From DASRIA01 sp035650255 (lineage in GTDB: Bacteria; Actinomycetota; Thermoleophilia; Solirubrobacterales; JBBDJG01): DNA of 46,334 nucleotides. Both the position numbers and the translations under genes were made by a program. Where the stretch lies: positions 1 through 46,334 of the forward strand of contig DASRIA010000071.1 of NCBI GenBank assembly GCA_035650255.1, given 5' to 3'. Below the pieces are notes generated by a model. The model was not told the DNA's origin and did not search any database. It worked only from the letters and a program-made list of their open reading frames with translations. Position 1 is the stretch's first letter; each line of letters opens with the position of its first letter. Below, piece after piece: positions 19,530 to 27,900 of this stretch.

Positions 19530-22013
19530 ATGGCACAGACTTCCAGCCGCCGCAAGAAGAAGCCGCAGAGCAGGGCCGCTCCGGCCCGGCGCCGGCCGCC
19601 TGCGCCCAAGCGTCAGCGCCGGCGCCGCAGCATGCCCAGCCTGCACCTGCCCCGGCTCTCGGAGCTGGAGCAGCCCGCGCTCGACGCGATCGGCCTCGGC
19701 CTCGTCGCGATCGGCCTGCTGCTCGGGTTCGTGTTGTGGACCGGGTCCGAAGGCGGCGCCGTGGGCGAGGGCGTCGTCGACGCGCTGCGGTTCCTGATCG
19801 GCTCGGTCACATACCTGGCCCCGCTGTTCGTGATCGGTGCCGGGGTGGCGCTGGCCGCGCGCCCTCACCTCGAGTCGCCGGAGCGCATGCGTACCGGTGC
19901 CGTCGTGCTGGCCGTCGCGCTGGCGCTCGGCTTCGCCGCCGGATCGCTCGGCCTGGGGCCCGACGGCGGGCCGCCGCGCGACTTGTTCGACACCGACCAG
20001 ATGATGGACCGGGGCGGGATCGCGGGCGAGCTCGTGTACTGGGTTTCGTCGACTCTCTTCTCCAAGGCCGGCGCGCACCTGCTGTTCGTGGTCCTGATGC
20101 TGGGAGGTCTGCTGCTCCTGACGGGCGCGTCGATCTCCCAGCTGGTCGCGAGCGTGCGCAGCGGCGCACACGGCATGCGCACCCGCGCGGGAGCCGAGCT
20201 GGAGCGCGCGCGCGCCGATGCTCGCAAGCGCACGGTCCCCGAGGAGCCGCCCGGCGAGCCGCGGATCGCGGCGCTGGCCGGCGACCCCGGCGAAGATCCC
20301 ACCGGCGAGGTCGAGATCGTCGCGGCCGAGGACGAGGCGCTCGAGCGCGAGGACGAGGACCCGCTCGTGCAGGTCGAGCGCGACATCCGCGGCAGGGCGG
20401 CCGCCGCGCCCGCAGCACCGGAGGACACGAGCGACCCGGCTCTCTTCACGCCGCAGGGCAAGCGGCGCTCGGCGGTCACCGAGTCCGAGGGACTGGACTA
20501 CGCGCTGCCCGACCCGAAGCTGCTGCGCCAGTCCGCCAAGGGGCAGGGGCCCGACATCTCCAACCAGGACGACATCTCCCGGCTCCTCGTGGAGACGCTG
20601 GGCCACTTCGGCATCGAGGCCAAGGTCGTCGGACAGGTGAGCGGCCCGCGCGTCACGCGGCACGAGCTGCGCCTCGCGCCCGGCACCAAGGTCTCCAAGG
20701 TCACCCAGCTGAAGGACGACATCGCGTACGCGCTCGCCTCCACCGACATTCGCATCCTGGCCCCCATCCCCGGAAAGCAGGCGGTTGGCGTGGAGGTGCC
20801 CAACAAGCGGCACAAGATGGTCTACCTCGGCGACATCTTCCGCCGCGACCTGGGCGACAAGGAGGGCAAGGGCGCGGGCAGCTCGCCGCTGTCGGTGTGG
20901 CTCGGCAAGGACATCGCCGGGAACTCCGTCTGGACCGACCTCGCCCGCATGCCGCACCTGCTCGTGGCCGGCACCACCGGCTCGGGGAAGTCGGGCTGCA
21001 TCAACACGATGCTGTCGTCGATCCTGATGCGCGCCACGCCGAACGAGGTGCGGATGGTGCTGGTCGACCCGAAGCGCGTCGAGCTGAACCACTACGAGGA
21101 CATCCCGCACCTGCTCACCCCGGTCGTGCACGTCCCCCGCATGGCGGCGAACGTGCTTGCCAATCTGATCCGCGAGATGGAGTCCCGCTACGAGGTGATG
21201 GGACAGTCGCGCACGCGCAACATCGTCGAGCTGAACCGCGCCCGCGCCGCGTCCGGGGAGCCCCCGCTGCCGTACATCCTGTGCGTGATCGACGAGCTGG
21301 CGGACCTGATGATGGTCGCGCCCGCGGAGGTCGAGGACTCGATCATCCGGCTCGCGCAGAAGTCTCGCGCGGTCGGGATCCACCTGGTGCTCGCCACGCA
21401 GCGGCCGTCGGTCGACATCATCACCGGCACGATCAAGGTCAACGTCCCGGCGCGGATTGCGTTCGCGGTCTCCTCGCAGCACGACTCGCGGGTGATCCTC
21501 GACGGCGGCGGCGCGGAGTCGCTGCTGGGGCAGGGCGACATGCTGTTCCGCCCGATCGGCTCATCGAAGCTGCAGCGCATCCAGGGCGCGTACATCACGG
21601 AGGAGGAGGTCGCGCGGGTCACCGACGTGTGGCGCGGGCAGGCCGAGCCGGAATACGAAGAGGAGCTGCTCGAGGGGCAGGAGGTGCCGGAGGAGGCCGG
21701 GGGAGACGGCGAGTTCTCGCCCGACCAGGACGACCTGCTGGAGGAGGCGATCCGGCTGGTGGCCCAGACCCAGACCGCGTCCGTCTCGATGGTGCAGCGG
21801 CGCCTGCGCGTCGGCTACACGCGCGCGGGGCGGCTGATCGACATGCTCGAGCGCCGCGGCGTGATCTCCGGCTACGAGGGCTCGAAGCCGCGCCAGGTGC
21901 TGATCACCGAGGCCGACGTGGCGCGCGTGCTGGACGAGGGCGGCGGCGCGCAGCGAGTGACCGTCCCCGCGGCGGCGGACGACGTACCGCCCCCGGACGA
22001 AGACGACCAGTAG
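19530..22013 (+). CDS. ftsK: DNA translocase FtsK/SpoIIIE
   Basis: FtsK pumps chromosomal DNA through the closing septum. The 827-residue protein has a very basic N-terminus (about 3-35), four predicted membrane segments (about 50-72, 82-108, 121-142, 176-202), a charged linker (about 210-320), the alpha/beta motor domain with Walker A GTTGSGKS (K487) and Walker B VIDELADL (D588), and a C-terminal winged-helix gamma domain (about 730-795) that reads orienting DNA sequences. The ATG at 19530 is chosen because the frame upstream encodes no membrane or family features and overlaps the SDR gene. No Shine-Dalgarno is visible. Confidence 0.95.
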   Translation: MAQTSSRRKKKPQSRAAPARRRPPAPKRQRRRRSMPSLHLPRLSELEQPALDAIGLGLVAIGLLLGFVLWTGSEGGAVGEGVVDALRFLIGSVTYLAPLFVIGAGVALAARPHLESPERMRTGAVVLAVALALGFAAGSLGLGPDGGPPRDLFDTDQMMDRGGIAGELVYWVSSTLFSKAGAHLLFVVLMLGGLLLLTGASISQLVASVRSGAHGMRTRAGAELERARADARKRTVPEEPPGEPRIAALAGDPGEDPTGEVEIVAAEDEALEREDEDPLVQVERDIRGRAAAAPAAPEDTSDPALFTPQGKRRSAVTESEGLDYALPDPKLLRQSAKGQGPDISNQDDISRLLVETLGHFGIEAKVVGQVSGPRVTRHELRLAPGTKVSKVTQLKDDIAYALASTDIRILAPIPGKQAVGVEVPNKRHKMVYLGDIFRRDLGDKEGKGAGSSPLSVWLGKDIAGNSVWTDLARMPHLLVAGTTGSGKSGCINTMLSSILMRATPNEVRMVLVDPKRVELNHYEDIPHLLTPVVHVPRMAANVLANLIREMESRYEVMGQSRTRNIVELNRARAASGEPPLPYILCVIDELADLMMVAPAEVEDSIIRLAQKSRAVGIHLVLATQRPSVDIITGTIKVNVPARIAFAVSSQHDSRVILDGGGAESLLGQGDMLFRPIGSSKLQRIQGAYITEEEVARVTDVWRGQAEPEYEEELLEGQEVPEEAGGDGEFSPDQDDLLEEAIRLVAQTQTASVSMVQRRLRVGYTRAGRLIDMLERRGVISGYEGSKPRQVLITEADVARVLDEGGGAQRVTVPAAADDVPPPDEDDQ

Positions 22014-22031
22014 CGGCCGCGACCCGACCCC

Positions 22032-22076
22032 GGTGCGCGGGTTGGAGTGCGCGTAGGGGACACGATCTGTCGCACC
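22032..22076 (+). repeat. 45-bp element, copy 2, between ftsK and rodZ
   Basis: This copy aligns without gaps to 6639-6683 with 36 of 45 bases identical, including GGTGCGCGG, TTGGAGT, CACGAT and TGTCGCACC. Its ends are again inverted (GGTGCG/CGCACC). TAGGGG takes the place of the -10-like TACGGT of copy 1, and CTG replaces the GTG start codon. Confidence 0.55.
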
Positions 22077-22137
22077 ACCGGCGGGAGGCGGCTCCCACGC
22101 GGCCGTTTTCCCGTACCTACCGGGATTTCCGGCGCGG

Positions 22138-22143
22138 TACCTT
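22138..22143 (+). promoter_or_regulatory. Candidate -10 box before the rodZ leader ORF
   Basis: TACCTT (as before rpsO) is followed by six bases and a GTG at 22150, the leaderless spacing. No -35 consensus is visible. Confidence 0.35.
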
Positions 22144-22149
22144 GTCCTC

Positions 22150-22182
22150 GTGGAGCGTTTCCTCCGGCCACGAATGCGCTGA
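22150..22182 (+). CDS. Ten-codon leader ORF overlapping the rodZ start
   Basis: A GTG six bases after a TACCTT box opens a ten-codon frame (MERFLRPRMR) whose TGA shares its last base with the rodZ ATG (TGATG). There is no Shine-Dalgarno for rodZ itself, so re-initiation after this ORF could be how rodZ is translated. The peptide is Arg-rich and probably has no function of its own. Support is positional only. Confidence 0.35.
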   Translation: MERFLRPRMR

Positions 22183-22964
22183 TGGCGGAAATCGGCTCAC
22201 TGCTGCGCGAGACCCGGATCCGCAACAAGATCGACATCACCACCGTCGAGGAAGCGACCAAGATCCGCGCCAAGTACCTGCGCGCGCTGGAGAACGAGGA
22301 GTGGGTCGTGCTGCCCGGCCCCACCTACGTGAAGACGTTCCTGCGCACGTACGCGCAGTTCCTGGGCCTCGACCCGCACCTGCTCGTGGACGAGTACAGC
22401 GCCCGCTTCGAGGAGCCGGAGGACCTCGAGGTGGCTGCGTTCCAGCGCCGGCGGCGCGTCGCCTCGCGCGCGCAGCGCGTGGGGCCACCGCGGCGCGGGG
22501 TCGGCCTCGGGCTGGCGCTCCTGGCCGTGGTCGTGTTCCTCTTCGTCCTGGGGCTGACCGGGGGTGAGGAGGGTGGCGACGGGACCGCGTCGCGCGAGCA
22601 GACCGGGACCCAGGGCGCGCCGCAGCGCGACCGTGACCGGGAGCAGCCGGCCGCCGCGGAGCCGCAGACGCGCAAGCGCCCGCGCAACGTGCGCCTCGAA
22701 GTCGTCCCGGCCCGTAACGTGTGGGTATGCGTCGTGGATGCCCAGGGCAGGGAGCGCGTCGGAGGCGTGATCGTCGCGCAGGGCGACAGGCAGGGCCCGT
22801 TCCGGTCGCGTTCGTTCCGGGTGACTCTGGGCAACGGCGGCGGCGACCTGCGCATCAACGGGCGCCGGCGCGACACGCCCGAGCGCTCGGAGCCGATCGG
22901 CTTCCTCGTGCGCAGCTCCGGCACCAGGCCGCTCTCCGGAGACAGCCTGCCGACATGCGAGTGA
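22182..22964 (+). CDS. rodZ: RodZ-like helix-turn-helix membrane protein
   Basis: RodZ-type proteins link the cytoskeleton and cell-wall elongation machinery. The 260-residue protein has an N-terminal Xre-type HTH (about 3-70, LLRETRIRNKIDITTVEEAT), an Arg-rich juxtamembrane stretch, one membrane segment (about 106-127) and an extracellular part with a Gln/Arg-rich linker and a C-terminal beta domain of the DUF4115 kind (NVRLEVVPARNVWVCVVDAQG). The ATG at 22182 starts the HTH; the open frame upstream shows no homology. No mreB is in the window, so a role in shape is inferred from the family. Confidence 0.85.
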   Translation: MAEIGSLLRETRIRNKIDITTVEEATKIRAKYLRALENEEWVVLPGPTYVKTFLRTYAQFLGLDPHLLVDEYSARFEEPEDLEVAAFQRRRRVASRAQRVGPPRRGVGLGLALLAVVVFLFVLGLTGGEEGGDGTASREQTGTQGAPQRDRDREQPAAAEPQTRKRPRNVRLEVVPARNVWVCVVDAQGRERVGGVIVAQGDRQGPFRSRSFRVTLGNGGGDLRINGRRRDTPERSEPIGFLVRSSGTRPLSGDSLPTCE

Positions 22965-22974
22965 AGGTCCGCTC

Positions 22975-24258
22975 CTGAGCGTCCGCGCCGGAGTCGTCGT
23001 GACCGGCACGGAGGTCCTCTCCGGCCGCGTCCAGGATCGCAACGGGCCGTGGCTCGCGGACCGCCTCGCCGAGCTGGGCGTGGAGCTGGCCCACGTGATG
23101 ATCACCGGCGATCGTCGCGAGGACCTGCTCGCGGCGCTCGGTTTCATGCGGGCCGAAGGCACGGACTTGATCCTCACGAGCGGCGGCCTCGGCCCCACGG
23201 CCGACGACATGACCGCCGAGATCGTCGCTGACTTCGCCGGCCGCCCGCTGCTGCTGGACGAAGCGCTCGAGCGGCGGATCGGTGAGATCATCGCTCGCTT
23301 CGCGCGGCGCTGGAACCTGGACCCGAAGGCGCTCGAGTTCGCGAACCGCAAGCAGGCCATGGTCCCCGAGGGCGCCGTCGCGCTCGACCCGGTGGGCACC
23401 GCCCCGGGCCTCGTCGTTCCCGCCGACGGCCAGGTCGTCGTGGTGCTGCCGGGCCCCCCGCGCGAGCTGCAGGAAAGCTGGAGCCAGGCCGTGCTCACGG
23501 AGCCCTTCAAGCAGGTCGTGGCGGGCGCGCCCCGCTACCGGCAGACCATGGTGCGCATGTTCGGGGTGCCCGAGTCCGAGATCGCCGAGACCCTGCGCGT
23601 CGCGGACGCGGAGATGGGGCTGGGCGGCCTCGAGATCACCACCTGCCTGCGCCGCGCGGAGCTCGAGATCGTGATCCGCTCGGACGAGCGGAGCGACGCT
23701 GCCGCGGAGCGGCTCGTCGAGACGATGGTGGCGCGCCACGGCGAGGCCGTGTTCTCGACCGACGGCAGCTCGATCGACGAGCAGGTCGCAGCGCTGCTGC
23801 AAGGGCGCCGCCTGGCGGTGGGGGAGTCGTGCACGGGCGGACTCCTGTCGGCGCGCCTGACCGACCGCCCGGGAGCGTCGGCCTACTTCGCGGGCGGCGT
23901 GGTGGCGTACTCGAACGAGGCGAAGACCGAGCTGCTGGGCGTCCCGGCGGAGCTGATCGCCGAGCACGGCGCCGTCTCCGACGCGGTCGCAGAGGCGCTC
24001 GCCGACGGTGCGCTCGAGCGGTTCCACGCCGACACCGCGATCGGCCTCACCGGAATCGCCGGCCCGGACGGCGGCACGCCGGACAAGCCCGTCGGCCGCG
24101 TCTGCTTCTGCGTGACCGCGAGGTTCGGCAGCGACCACGAGCGCGTCACGCGCTCGGTGGACCTGCCCGGCTCGCGTGCGGACATCCGCGACCGCTCGAC
24201 GGCAGTCGCCCTGCATCTGCTGCGACGCCTGTTGCGGCGCGAGTCGGCCCCGCTGTAG
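22975..24258 (+). CDS. cinA: CinA family protein, inferred CTG start
   Basis: CinA proteins combine an N-terminal molybdopterin-binding-like/ADP-ribose pyrophosphatase (COG1058) domain with a C-terminal nicotinamide-nucleotide amidase domain used in NAD salvage. The first domain shows TSGGLGPTADDMTAE and LPGPPRELQ; the second shows GESCTGGLLSARLT and GIAGPDGGTPDKPVG. The family start is typically an SVRAGVVVTGTEVLSG-like sequence. It is encoded only if translation begins at CTG 22975, seven bases after AAGG; the first GTG (22999) would lose eight residues. The product is 427 residues. It is followed by thpR and, after an insertion, recA, an order common in bacteria. Confidence 0.93.
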   Translation: MSVRAGVVVTGTEVLSGRVQDRNGPWLADRLAELGVELAHVMITGDRREDLLAALGFMRAEGTDLILTSGGLGPTADDMTAEIVADFAGRPLLLDEALERRIGEIIARFARRWNLDPKALEFANRKQAMVPEGAVALDPVGTAPGLVVPADGQVVVVLPGPPRELQESWSQAVLTEPFKQVVAGAPRYRQTMVRMFGVPESEIAETLRVADAEMGLGGLEITTCLRRAELEIVIRSDERSDAAAERLVETMVARHGEAVFSTDGSSIDEQVAALLQGRRLAVGESCTGGLLSARLTDRPGASAYFAGGVVAYSNEAKTELLGVPAELIAEHGAVSDAVAEALADGALERFHADTAIGLTGIAGPDGGTPDKPVGRVCFCVTARFGSDHERVTRSVDLPGSRADIRDRSTAVALHLLRRLLRRESAPL

Positions 24259-24261
24259 CGG

Positions 24262-24852
24262 ATGGCCGGCAAGCAGCGGCCGGGGAGCCCGCGCGTGCGC
24301 CTGTTCGTGGCGCTCGACCTGCCCGGGCCCGTCGTACCGGCCCTTGCCCGGTGGTCGGCGGCCGCGTTCGGCGACCAGCCGGAGCTGCGCGTCGTGCGTC
24401 CGGAGTCCCTGCACGTGACCCTCGTGTTCCTCGGCTACCAGTACGAACGCGACGTGCAGCGGATCGCGGAGGTCGCCTTTGCCGAGCCGCTGCAGCCCGT
24501 CGAGCTGCAGGCTACGGGCGTGCAGCCCGTGCCGCGCTCCCGCCCGCGCCTGTTCGCCCTCGAGCTGGCCGACCGCGACGACGCGCTCACCGGCTGGCAG
24601 GAGGGACTTTCGGCGCGCCTCGCCGCGACGCGGCTGTACGAGCCGGAGAAACGCCCGTTCTGGCCGCACGTCACGCTGGCGCGCGCCAAGCGCGGCGCCA
24701 GGATCTCGCGCGGACTCGAGCTCCCAGCGCTGCCCGCCGAGCTGCGCGCGCCTTTCGCCACGGCGGACCTGACGCTCTATCGCTCGACGCTGCGACCCGC
24801 GGGCGCGGTTTACGAGCCGCTCGCCAAGGGTAAGAAAACGACCGTTCATTAG
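24262..24852 (+). CDS. thpR: RNA 2',3'-cyclic phosphodiesterase (2H/LigT family)
   Basis: ThpR hydrolyses RNA 2',3'-cyclic phosphates and belongs to the two-histidine (2H) superfamily. Both HxT motifs are intact, H51-T53 (ESLHVTLVFLG) and H136-T138 (FWPHVTLAR). The 196-residue length is normal, with a short basic N-terminal extension (MAGKQRPGSPRVR). It starts three bases after cinA and is likely cotranscribed. Confidence 0.92.
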   Translation: MAGKQRPGSPRVRLFVALDLPGPVVPALARWSAAAFGDQPELRVVRPESLHVTLVFLGYQYERDVQRIAEVAFAEPLQPVELQATGVQPVPRSRPRLFALELADRDDALTGWQEGLSARLAATRLYEPEKRPFWPHVTLARAKRGARISRGLELPALPAELRAPFATADLTLYRSTLRPAGAVYEPLAKGKKTTVH

Positions 24853-24931
24853 CGTCGGGACGCTGACACCCGGCCGGCTGCGGCCAGGGGCGCGCGGATA
24901 GGGTCGGGCGCCAGCGCGAAGGGGGGAGAAG

Positions 24932-27900
24932 CTGAGGGCATCGCCGAAGGGAAGGCTCGCGCGCACATGGCTGCTCGTGCCGGCCTGCCTGGCTGTGCTC
25001 GCGCTCTGCGCCGTGCCCGCGGGCGCCGACTTTCCCTACGGGACGGGGCCCGAGTACAAGGTGGGCCCGGGCGAGGTGCCCAACGACCTCAGCGGCGACA
25101 ACAACGAGTTCAAGTACGCCGCCACGCCCGAAGCCGGCAGCCCCCACACGGCGAACCCGCGGGAGCTGTTCGGCGTGCGGGGCGCGCACGTCGTCGACCG
25201 CAGCGCGTCCGTCGACACCGCCTGGCAGACGACCACCGGCCGCCCGGACGTGGTGCTGGCCGTGCTCGACTCCGGCATCAGGTGGGACGACGCGGGGGCC
25301 ATGTCCGACCTGCGGCGCAAGACCTATCTGAACGACGGCGAGCTGCCCGTGCCGGATGGCTGCACGCAGCATGACTGCAACGGCGACGACGTCTTCAACG
25401 TGGAGGACTACGTGGGCGACCCGCGGGTCGACCTCGGTGACCCGCGGCGCGTCGGCCCGCCCGGCGTGATGACCCCGCAGGACCTGATCATCGCGTTCTC
25501 CAACGACAACGACGGCGATTCCAACGGCTTCGTCGACGACATCGCGGGATGGGACTTCCTCGACGACGACAACGACGCCTACGACGACGTCAAGTACAAC
25601 CATGGGACGGGAGAGGCCAAGGGCTCCACCGCCGAGTCCAACAACGGCGGCGACGCCGGGTCCTGCCCGAACTGCATGTCGATGCCGCTGCGCGTGGGCG
25701 ACTCCTTCGTCGCGGACGCGAACAACTTCGCGCAGGCCGTGCTGTACGGGGTGGACAGCGGCGCGCTCGTGATCCAGGAGGCGCTCGGCACGCTCAACCA
25801 GACCCAGCTCGCCCGTCAGGCCGTCGAGTACGCGTACGACCACGGCGTCGCGGTGATCGCCTCGGCCGCCGACGAGGCCGCGCAGCATCACAACTGGCCG
25901 TCGAACTATCCGCACACCATCGTGGTGAACTCAGTCACGAAGTACGACGAGGTGCTGACCCCGGCGAGCCGCTCGTACGTCGAGTTCAACGGCTGCACCA
26001 ACTTCTCGACCAAGATCACCGTCGCGATCCCGAGCACCAGCTGCTCGTCGGACGCCACCGGCGTGGGCTCCGGTCTCGCGGGGCTGATCTACAGCGCGGC
26101 GCTGAACGCGCGCGACGCGGGGGACCTCGACGAGCATCCGGCGTGCACCCTGGCGAGCGGCGACCCGTGCGTGCTGAGCGTCAACGAGGTCCGCCAGCTG
26201 ATGGCGTCCGGCTCGGTCGACGCGGTCGAGCAGGTCGACGACATCAACTTCGCCACGCAGCCGGAGACCGCCTGCCACCCGCTCCCGCTGCCCGGCTGCA
26301 CGGACAAGAACCGGCTGTTCACGGACACGACGCTGAACCGGCCGGTGATCTCGCCGGTCGCGACCACGAAGAGCTACCCGGCGCGCAAGGGCTTCGACGA
26401 GTACTACGGGTACGGCCGCGTGAACATGGTGAAGGCGATCGAGGCCACGGACGCCGGCACGATCCCGCCCGAAGCGGAGATCACGTCCCCCGAGTGGTAC
26501 GAGCACGTGGACCCGGCCCAGCCGACGGTCACGGTGCGCGGCGACGTGCACGCGCGCGGGAGCGGCTACACCTGCCGCGTGGAGGTGGCGCCCGGCTCGG
26601 AGCCGAACAACGGCAGCACGACGGACATCCCGGCCGGAGACTTCAAGCTCGTGTCGTCCAGCTGGTGCGACGGCACGACGCACACCAGCGCGTTCAGCGG
26701 CGCCCTGGCGACACTCGACCTGGCGGACCTCGAGTCCCGCTTCCCCGCGACGGCCGGCGCGTTCAACGGGCCCGAGCCGGCGCCCGGGCCGCCCAACTTC
26801 AACGGCCGCCCGAACACCGAGCCGTACGGATTCGTGGTGCGCGTGGTCGTGACCGCCACGCAGGGCGCCACCACGCTCACCGGCCAGGACCGCCGCAACA
26901 TGTACCTGCATCGCGACCAGGACATGCTGCCCGGCTTCCCGAAGCACCTGCCGAGCGACGGCGAGTCCTCGCCGCTGCTCGTGGACCTCGACGCCGACAA
27001 CCGCAACGAGCTGGTCTTCGCGACGGCAGATGGTGTCGTGCACGCCATGCGCCGCGACGGGACGGAGCTGCCGGGGTGGCCCAACAACGGCGACCCGCTG
27101 CCGCTGCACACCGGGCAGCGCGCTTTCACGAGCGGCGACGTGCAGGCGAGCGCGTCCCGCAGCGCGATGCTGGCCTCGATCTCGGCTGCCGACCTGGATC
27201 GCAACGGCATCCCCGAGGTCGCCGCGGCCGACATGAACGGCCGGCTGTACGTGTGGAACGCGGACGGATCCCTGCGCTTCAAGCGCGAGGCGGAGATCGA
27301 CTACTCGGGCAAGCCCCTGCAGCCCTTCGTGAACGTGCGCCGCGGTCACCGCTACCGGACCCAGCACGGCTTCCTCAGCTCCCCGGTGCTCGTGGACCTC
27401 GACGGCAACGGAGGCAACCTCGAGGTCGTGATCGCCGGCATGGACCGCCACGTCTACGCGTGGCATGCGAACGGCACGCCGGTCGACGGCTTCCCGGTGC
27501 TCGTGATCGACCGCTCGAAGATCACCGCGATCGATCCGCAGACGCATGCGCCCACCTTCCGCACCGACATCGGGTCCGATCTGAACCAGGGCGCGATCGT
27601 CCACACTCCCGCCGTCGGAGACCTGACCGGCGACGGCAAGCCGGAGATCGTCGTCGGGACGAACGAGGAGTACGAAGCCGAGGCCGACGGCGGCCTCAAC
27701 GCCGGCTCGCTGAACACGGCCTCGCTCGCCGCGCTGGGCCAGACCGGCCAGCTCGACTTCGGCAACAGCCGGGTGTTCGCGCTGCAGCCGGAGGGCGAGC
27801 CCGGCGGCCCCGACCTCGGCGGCCCCAGCCCGTACCTGCCGGGCTGGCCGAAGAAGGTCGGGCTGATCTTCACGGAGCTGCTGCCCGTCGTCGGCGAGGG

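Noticed and set aside
19004..22567. 1187-codon plus-strand frame over ftsK and rodZ
   Set aside because: Low-complexity Arg/Gly/Ala/Pro translation out of frame with FtsK, which has all its motifs in another frame.
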